Below, piece by piece: positions 6,811-10,209 of a DNA stretch of 10,209 bases (its first letter is position 1; every line of letters begins with the position of its first letter). The stretch spans positions 1 to 10,209 of the forward strand of contig JAFZZD010000733.1 of assembly GCA_017615955.1 (NCBI GenBank), in the 5' to 3' direction. This DNA comes from Victivallales bacterium (GTDB lineage Bacteria; Verrucomicrobiota; Lentisphaeria; Oligosphaerales; Oligosphaeraceae). The notes below the pieces were generated by a model. That model was not told where the DNA came from, ran no database searches, and saw nothing but the letters and a program-made list of their open reading frames with translations. The position numbers and the translations under genes are program-made.

Positions 6811-7980
6811 ATGCCATTTGAAATAAAAGAAAAAGACAATGCCTGGACTGCCAGGCACTCCGCCGGACGCTGCGGCGGCCCGCGCCTGCTGGAAATCAAC
6901 GGAACACCTGTTCTCAAAGACCTGAAATGTACCGTTGACGGGCAAAGCGACGATACGCTCCACAGCAAGAAGGCACATGTATATCACAAGGCTGGACAGT
7001 CCATCTTCGAATGCGACGGCACCTTCAAGGGCGGCCAGTCATACGCGCAGTCATGTCGTTATGCAGGCAATTCAGTCCGCATAACCTGGGATTTCAACTG
7101 GTCCAAGGACACGCCTGTCATGAAATCCGTGGAAATCGGCTCGGCTGTACTGCCAGGTGAATGGAGCCAGGTCTATGTGGTCAATGCGGAACCCGTGCCT
7201 GGCCTGCCCTACCCTGGCCTTTGGAAAAGCCTGACACCTGGGGAAATACTCTTCTTTGAAAAACTCCCTGCTTCCCTGGTATTCGAGCGCAAGGACGGCG
7301 TCAGACTGGAATATTCCCTGGGCTTTGACCTTTGGCGCTGGAACTACGGACTTGGCGTGGAAGGTGCCAGCACGCTTACTTTGCAAGTCGGCATGGACGG
7401 CATTACACTCACACGCCGCATCGTCCAGACCCAGGCGGAGGAAGGCGTGCTACCCGAAGCAAGGGAGTACCGCTTCATGGCGATTATCTCTTGGAGCTGG
7501 CCAGGCATGGAACAGATGCCGGAAATTGCCGACGCACAAGAACTGCCCTTGCTGGACAGCAGGCAAGGTCTGGATTTGAGCCAGTACAACAGCGGCCCCG
7601 TGTGCCTGGACTATGCAAAACTTCCCTGCGTGGAGGAGGCAATGCGCACTGGCATAGAGGCAGGCGCAAAACTGCCCTGCCTGGAAACATCGCAGGCAAT
7701 GTCAGTGCTGAAGCGCTGCGTTCGTCAATTGGCGGAGACAGGCAAGGAAGGCACGCTTGTCATACGCAACCTGGAGCCAGGCTTCTGCAACACGGGTTCC
7801 CATGTCACCAAAAAGGGAAACAGACTTCATTGGGACCTGTATGACATTCTTACATTCGCCAGCTGGGCAAAGAATTGCCTGGGCGAAGGATGGCGGCTAT
7901 GCTGCCCGCAAAAACTTTGGCATGACCTTCCGTCCCTGGCGGGTCTGCATCTGCCCAATGGATATGTGGCTGAAGAATGA
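6811..7980 (+). CDS. Uncharacterised 389-residue protein in the YlqF operon
   Basis: I do not recognise a family. The protein has no signal peptide or membrane helix, so it is probably cytoplasmic. The first ~225 residues read as a beta-rich domain with alternating hydrophobic and polar strands and many aromatic residues, including the Trp-rich FDLWRWNYG (172-180) and ISWSWPG (226-232). After a linker (about 235-262), the rest has several Cys (265, 273, 290, 303, 326, 356 and the pair 364-365), a helical stretch (275-312) and a C-terminal WHDLP segment. The cysteines show no clear CxxC metal site. It starts 6 bp after the preceding gene and its stop overlaps the ylqF start (ATGA), so it is almost certainly expressed with both. 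A plain ATG without a strong Shine-Dalgarno also suggests coupling. The long open frame with neighbour-like composition indicates a real gene. Confidence 0.82.
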   Translation: MPFEIKEKDNAWTARHSAGRCGGPRLLEINGTPVLKDLKCTVDGQSDDTLHSKKAHVYHKAGQSIFECDGTFKGGQSYAQSCRYAGNSVRITWDFNWSKDTPVMKSVEIGSAVLPGEWSQVYVVNAEPVPGLPYPGLWKSLTPGEILFFEKLPASLVFERKDGVRLEYSLGFDLWRWNYGLGVEGASTLTLQVGMDGITLTRRIVQTQAEEGVLPEAREYRFMAIISWSWPGMEQMPEIADAQELPLLDSRQGLDLSQYNSGPVCLDYAKLPCVEEAMRTGIEAGAKLPCLETSQAMSVLKRCVRQLAETGKEGTLVIRNLEPGFCNTGSHVTKKGNRLHWDLYDILTFASWAKNCLGEGWRLCCPQKLWHDLPSLAGLHLPNGYVAEE

Positions 7981-8849
7981 GGGATGAATTTTCATCATAC
8001 GCGCTTTCTGGATGGTTTCCAGGCCACATGCACAAGGCCAGGAAACAACTTCAGGAAGCACTGAAGCTGATTGACCTGGCAGTGGAACTGGTTGACGCAC
8101 GTGCGCCAATGTCCACCCGCAATCCTCAACTTGCCGCGCTTCTTTCAGGCAAGCCACGGGTGGTGCTTGCCAACAAGGCAGACCTTGCCTCCCCCGCAGG
8201 AAACAGGGCATGGATGAACTTCTGCCAGGAAAAGGGCGTCAGCATACAATTTCTGGATGCAAGAAAGCCAGGCTCGCTAAAGGCGCTGACTACTTCATGG
8301 CGCAACTGCGTAATGGAGGCGCGTGCCGCCAAAGGAGCCACACGCCCGTTGGTGCGGCCCGTTCGCATCATCATCGCAGGCGTGCCAAATGTGGGCAAGT
8401 CCACCTTGGTGAACCACCTGAACGACCATAACACAGCCCAGGTAGGCGCAAAGCCAGGCGTCACGCGCACAAACCAGTGGATACCTCTTGGGAATGGAAT
8501 TGAACTACTTGACACGCCAGGCATCCTGTGGCCCAGCATAAAAGACAAGAAGCATGAACTAATGCTGGCATTGCTGGACATTATGAACAACGAAGTCATA
8601 TCCAGGGAACTGATCGCGGATTTTCTTGCCTGGAAACTGGAAAACCTCAATATCAACTTTGATTGGAACACATACGGCCTGCCACAGGCCCCAGACGATG
8701 GCGACCAGCTGCTGGAGGCCATTGCAAAGAAACGCGGTTATCTTATTTCAGGTGGCAAACTTGACACTGAACGGGCGGCATTCTCCTTCATAAAAGACTT
8801 CAGAGATGGCAAAATGGGACGTATCACCCTGGAAATGCCACAATGCTAG
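7977..8849 (+). CDS. ylqF: Ribosome biogenesis GTPase YlqF/RbgA
   Basis: A 290-residue circularly permuted GTPase that, in Bacillus, binds the late 50S precursor and promotes its maturation. The permuted motif order is clear: the N-terminal WFPGHM (13-18), VELVDARAP (37-44), G4 as NKAD (66-69), then G1 as GVPNVGKS (135-142), a G2 threonine in GVTRT (161-165) and G3 as DTPG (179-182). The C-terminal part (about 190-290) corresponds to the short helical domain of RbgA, ending in a FIKDFRDGKMGRITLE segment. Length agrees with RbgA (about 282). It is the last gene of the HIT operon and its ATG overlaps the previous stop. It could be named rbgA, but the sequence alone does not separate this from YlqF relatives with other ribosomal targets. 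Confidence 0.94.
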   Translation: MRDEFSSYALSGWFPGHMHKARKQLQEALKLIDLAVELVDARAPMSTRNPQLAALLSGKPRVVLANKADLASPAGNRAWMNFCQEKGVSIQFLDARKPGSLKALTTSWRNCVMEARAAKGATRPLVRPVRIIIAGVPNVGKSTLVNHLNDHNTAQVGAKPGVTRTNQWIPLGNGIELLDTPGILWPSIKDKKHELMLALLDIMNNEVISRELIADFLAWKLENLNINFDWNTYGLPQAPDDGDQLLEAIAKKRGYLISGGKLDTERAAFSFIKDFRDGKMGRITLEMPQC

Positions 8850-8881
8850 CGAAGTGTTAGCCAAATCTAATGAGGTAATTG

Positions 8882-8889
8882 CCCCCCCC
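8882..8889. repeat. Homopolymer tract of eight C
   Basis: Eight consecutive C residues lie 33 bp after the ylqF stop, immediately before an A-rich/T-rich small dyad (AAAAAG at 8891-8896 and CTTTTT at 8901-8906). Such tracts are slippage-prone in replication and sequencing. No reading frame crosses it, so phase variation of a protein is not indicated. Confidence 0.8.
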
Positions 8890-8906
8890 TAAAAAGCAAG
8901 CTTTTT

Positions 8907-8926
8907 CCGCTGGCTAAAGCCAGCGG
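8907..8926. repeat. Perfect 8-bp-stem hairpin with TAAA loop (REP-like)
   Basis: CCGCTGGC (8907-8914) and GCCAGCGG (8919-8926) are perfect inverted copies around TAAA. No T-run follows on either strand, so it is not a standard intrinsic terminator, though it may protect the 3' end of the ylqF transcript. The GGCTAAAGCC core is the kind of short palindrome that recurs in intergenic regions as a dispersed element; that it recurs in this genome is inference. Confidence 0.7.
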
Positions 8927-8974
8927 CTCCGATAGTTTGCGTATTGGCGCGATAAGTTTTGAAATTGGCTCTAA

Positions 8975-8996
8975 TGTAATGGAACTAGCCATTACA
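8975..8996. promoter_or_regulatory. Dyad TGTAATGG/CCATTACA, candidate operator
   Basis: TGTAATGG (8975-8982) and CCATTACA (8989-8996) form a perfect 8-bp inverted repeat with a 6-nt centre. It lies 19 bp upstream of the predicted -35 of the downstream gene. The arm and spacer lengths fit a dimeric regulator site, with no T-run for termination. A binding protein cannot be named. Confidence 0.45.
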
Positions 8997-9014
8997 ATCA
9001 AAATTTCACTTTTG

Positions 9015-9042
9015 TTGCTAAATTTTCGTTTTGCCATACAAT
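9015..9042 (+). promoter_or_regulatory. Predicted promoter for the coiled-coil protein gene
   Basis: TTGCTA (9015-9020) and TACAAT (9037-9042) are spaced by 16 bp in strongly AT-rich DNA. Transcription would start near 9049-9050 and give a leader of about 57 nt. Confidence 0.45.
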
Positions 9043-9051
9043 ATTTTAATT

Positions 9052-9077
9052 TTACAACGTTATAGGTTTTGTTGTAA
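9052..9077. promoter_or_regulatory. Leader dyad TTACAAC/GTTGTAA
   Basis: TTACAAC (9052-9058) and GTTGTAA (9071-9077) are perfect 7-bp inverted copies around 12 nt, directly after the predicted start site. It may be an operator or an mRNA leader stem. It shares the TGTAA/TTACA core with the dyad at 8975-8996. Confidence 0.4.
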
Positions 9078-9094
9078 TCTTTGATTTTAGACAA

Positions 9095-9101
9095 AAGGTG
9101 G
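9095..9101 (+). promoter_or_regulatory. Shine-Dalgarno deciding the ATG at 9107
   Basis: AAGGTGG ends 5 nt before the ATG at 9107. A GTG at 9098 in the same frame would lie within this site and has no site of its own, so 9107 is preferred. Confidence 0.65.
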
Positions 9102-9106
9102 TTTTC

Positions 9107-9928
9107 ATGGACACAAAGAAGGCATTCATAGTTGCATTGGTTTTGGACTTTGTCTTTCTGGCGGTGGCAGGGTATTTCTACACGGATGCCAAGGCGCAAG
9201 GCGAACTGGCAAGTTCAATTACCGAGGAGAAGGCTGCTTCTGACGCCAAGATTGCCAGCATGGAAAAGGAAAATGGTGCCTTGAAGAACAGGCTTGCATT
9301 GTTAATGGCAAATGGTGGCGACAACAAGAACGCCGAATTGCAAAGAATGATCAAGTCCCTGGATGAAAAGGACAGCGAAATCAATCGCCTGAAAAAGCTG
9401 ATTGCCGAGAACAATGCCAATCCTCCACAGCAGCAGGAAAACAGGCGGGACAGAGGCAACAGGCAAAGATTCAATCCAGATGAAATGATGGCCAGACTCA
9501 AGGAAAGCGATCCCGAAAGGTACGAGCAGATCATGAAGCAAAGGGACGAGCGCAGGCAAATGCTCAAGGAACGCACAGACAAGAGAGACAACTACCTCAG
9601 CAGGCTAAACATGAGCAAGCTAAACTCTGACCAAAGACAGACCATCGCAGACTACCAGGCGCTAATCAAGTCAAACGAGGAGCTTCGCGCAAACATGAGT
9701 GAGAACGGCGATATGTCCAACTTCAGGGAAATCATGCGAAACCAAGCTGAAATGGCCAATATTTCCACTAAAGTCAGGGACATTCTCATTGAGCAGTTTG
9801 CAGGTTCTAATGTTTCGGAGGAAGTGAAGAACATCATTGATGCGACTACTGTGGAGGGTGGACGCGGAGGCGGCTTCAGAGGCGGCTTCGGTGGGCGTCC
9901 TGGCGGCTTCGGGGGGCCAGGAAGATAA
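9107..9928 (+). CDS. Membrane-anchored coiled-coil protein with Gly/Arg/Phe-rich tail
   Basis: A 273-residue protein of no family I recognise. After MDTKK a hydrophobic segment (about 6-25) forms an uncleaved N-terminal anchor or signal, which would put the rest in the periplasm. Residues about 33-102 are heptad-like (rich in E, K, A and L), predicting a coiled coil. A Pro/Gln/Arg-rich, low-complexity linker follows (104-122). A second helical, highly charged region (about 124-245) contains ESDPERYEQIMKQRDERR and a Met/Asn-rich stretch, loosely reminiscent of Spy/CpxP-like periplasmic helical proteins, but the LTxxQ motif is not clear. The tail (251-273) is almost entirely Gly, Arg, Phe and Pro, encoded by near-repeats of GGCGGCTTC. 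The gene stands alone, with its own predicted promoter upstream and a strong terminator downstream. Confidence 0.85.
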   Translation: MDTKKAFIVALVLDFVFLAVAGYFYTDAKAQGELASSITEEKAASDAKIASMEKENGALKNRLALLMANGGDNKNAELQRMIKSLDEKDSEINRLKKLIAENNANPPQQQENRRDRGNRQRFNPDEMMARLKESDPERYEQIMKQRDERRQMLKERTDKRDNYLSRLNMSKLNSDQRQTIADYQALIKSNEELRANMSENGDMSNFREIMRNQAEMANISTKVRDILIEQFAGSNVSEEVKNIIDATTVEGGRGGGFRGGFGGRPGGFGGPGR

Positions 9929-9951
9929 AAACAAGCCACAGCTTTTTTTGG

Positions 9952-10012
9952 GCGGTCTGCCCTTGCGTATTGATTTTCTCCTTTGGAATACGCATTGGGC
10001 AGGCCGCTTTTT
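9952..10012 (+). terminator. Strong intrinsic terminator after the coiled-coil gene
   Basis: The left arm (9952-9971) begins GCGGTCTGCCC and ends GCGTATT. The right arm (9987-10007) begins AATACGC and ends GGGCAGGCCGC. They pair along ~20 bp with one bulge and one G-U, followed by TTTTT (10008-10012). The length and T-run make this a convincing rho-independent terminator, 23 nt past the stop. Confidence 0.88.
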
Positions 10013-10061
10013 ATTACAAGGAAACTAACCTATAACTTTTACGAACGCAGTTGGCGTCCAT

Positions 10062-10084
10062 GTGAGTGCCGAAGCGGCACTCAC
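10062..10084. repeat. Dispersed copy of the left-end hairpin repeat
   Basis: GTGAGTGCCG (10062-10071) and CGGCACTCAC (10075-10084) form a perfect 10-bp stem around AAG. The stem is preceded by GTTGGCG (with 5 extra bases before the stem) and followed by TCAAGTTG, as in the units at 1-209. It lies in the same orientation, about 10 kb away. Differences in one arm are matched by changes in the other (see findings). Confidence 0.8.
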
Positions 10085-10087
10085 TCA

Positions 10088-10209
10088 AGTTGACCAACTT
10101 GCATGTTTTCGTCTGCTGGACATTCGCACAGGTTGGCCAACTTGTTCGTTTTCGCCTGTTGGATAAAGCACAGATTGGCCAACCCGTGCTGGACACAGGG
10201 GCTTTGCCC
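10088..10209. repeat. Degenerate ~42-bp tandem repeat with TTGGCCAA palindromes
   Basis: Three units begin at 10088, 10131 and 10173. The first two share the order AGTTG/GGTTG, CCAACTTG, GTTTTCG, CTG-TGGA and GCACA. The third has TTGGCCAACCCG and then diverges, and the array runs off the window. GTTGGCCAAC (10132-10141) is a perfect palindrome; the first unit has AAGTT-GACC-AACTT. Unit length and degeneracy do not fit a CRISPR array, because there are no distinct conserved repeats with unique spacers. No gene is seen between the terminator at 10012 and the window end. Confidence 0.65.

Noticed and set aside
8126..8722. 198-codon open frame on the - strand opposite ylqF
   Set aside because: It is an antisense shadow of a GTPase gene with all motifs intact, with no start signal or recognisable domain.
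8891..8906. AAAAAG-CAAG-CTTTTT as an intrinsic terminator for the ylqF operon
   Set aside because: The stem is only six bp, nearly all A-T, and the T residues form the stem itself, so no T-run remains after a stable hairpin.
10014..10196. 60-codon open frame on the - strand in the right-end repeats
   Set aside because: It is made of repeat sequence with no ribosome-binding site or recognisable domain.
10088..10209. Possible CRISPR array
   Set aside because: The ~42-bp units are similar along their whole length with scattered changes. There are no constant repeats separated by unrelated spacers and no cas genes in the window.

Overview
The window is a compact bacterial chromosomal segment with ten protein genes, nine on the + strand and one on the - strand. 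Most of them are housekeeping genes for protein quality control, the cell wall and ribosome assembly. The 150-residue protein at 6352-6804 resembles the Minf_1886 family of small hypothetical proteins, named from Methylacidiphilum and, as I recall, largely confined to the Planctomycetes-Verrucomicrobia-Lentisphaerae group. Together with the PVC-like look of the amidase, this suggests a PVC-superphylum bacterium (verrucomicrobial or lentisphaeral type). That assignment is inference. The genome looks Gram-negative, with moderate GC and Shine-Dalgarno sites before some genes but not all.

Layout. Positions 1-209 hold three tandem copies of a ~70-bp hairpin repeat, just past the 3' end of a KamA-family radical SAM gene (216-1268, - strand). 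A 145-bp divergent intergenic region follows. Next comes the conserved protein-quality-control block of trigger factor (tig), clpP and clpX, with a secreted N-acetylmuramoyl-L-alanine amidase placed 6 bp after clpX. A short spacer carries four perfect copies of a 7-bp repeat and a good sigma-70-type promoter. That promoter would drive a tightly packed four-gene unit: a HIT-family nucleotide hydrolase, the Minf_1886-like protein, an unrecognised 389-residue protein and the circularly permuted ribosome-assembly GTPase YlqF/RbgA. Two of the junctions are ATGA overlaps.

A 257-bp AT-rich intergenic region with several dyads leads to a membrane-anchored coiled-coil protein with a Gly/Arg/Phe-rich tail, followed by a strong intrinsic terminator. 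The last ~150 bp hold a further copy of the left-end hairpin repeat and three degenerate copies of a ~42-bp repeat centred on a GTTGGCCAAC-type palindrome.

How the genes work together: trigger factor folds nascent chains, ClpXP degrades tagged or damaged proteins, YlqF matures the large ribosomal subunit, and KamA-type chemistry makes beta-lysine (free, or for modifying EF-P). I see no defence system, prophage, transposase or CRISPR array. The unusual content is the structured repeat family at both ends, the unknown gene in the YlqF operon and the Gly-rich anchored protein.
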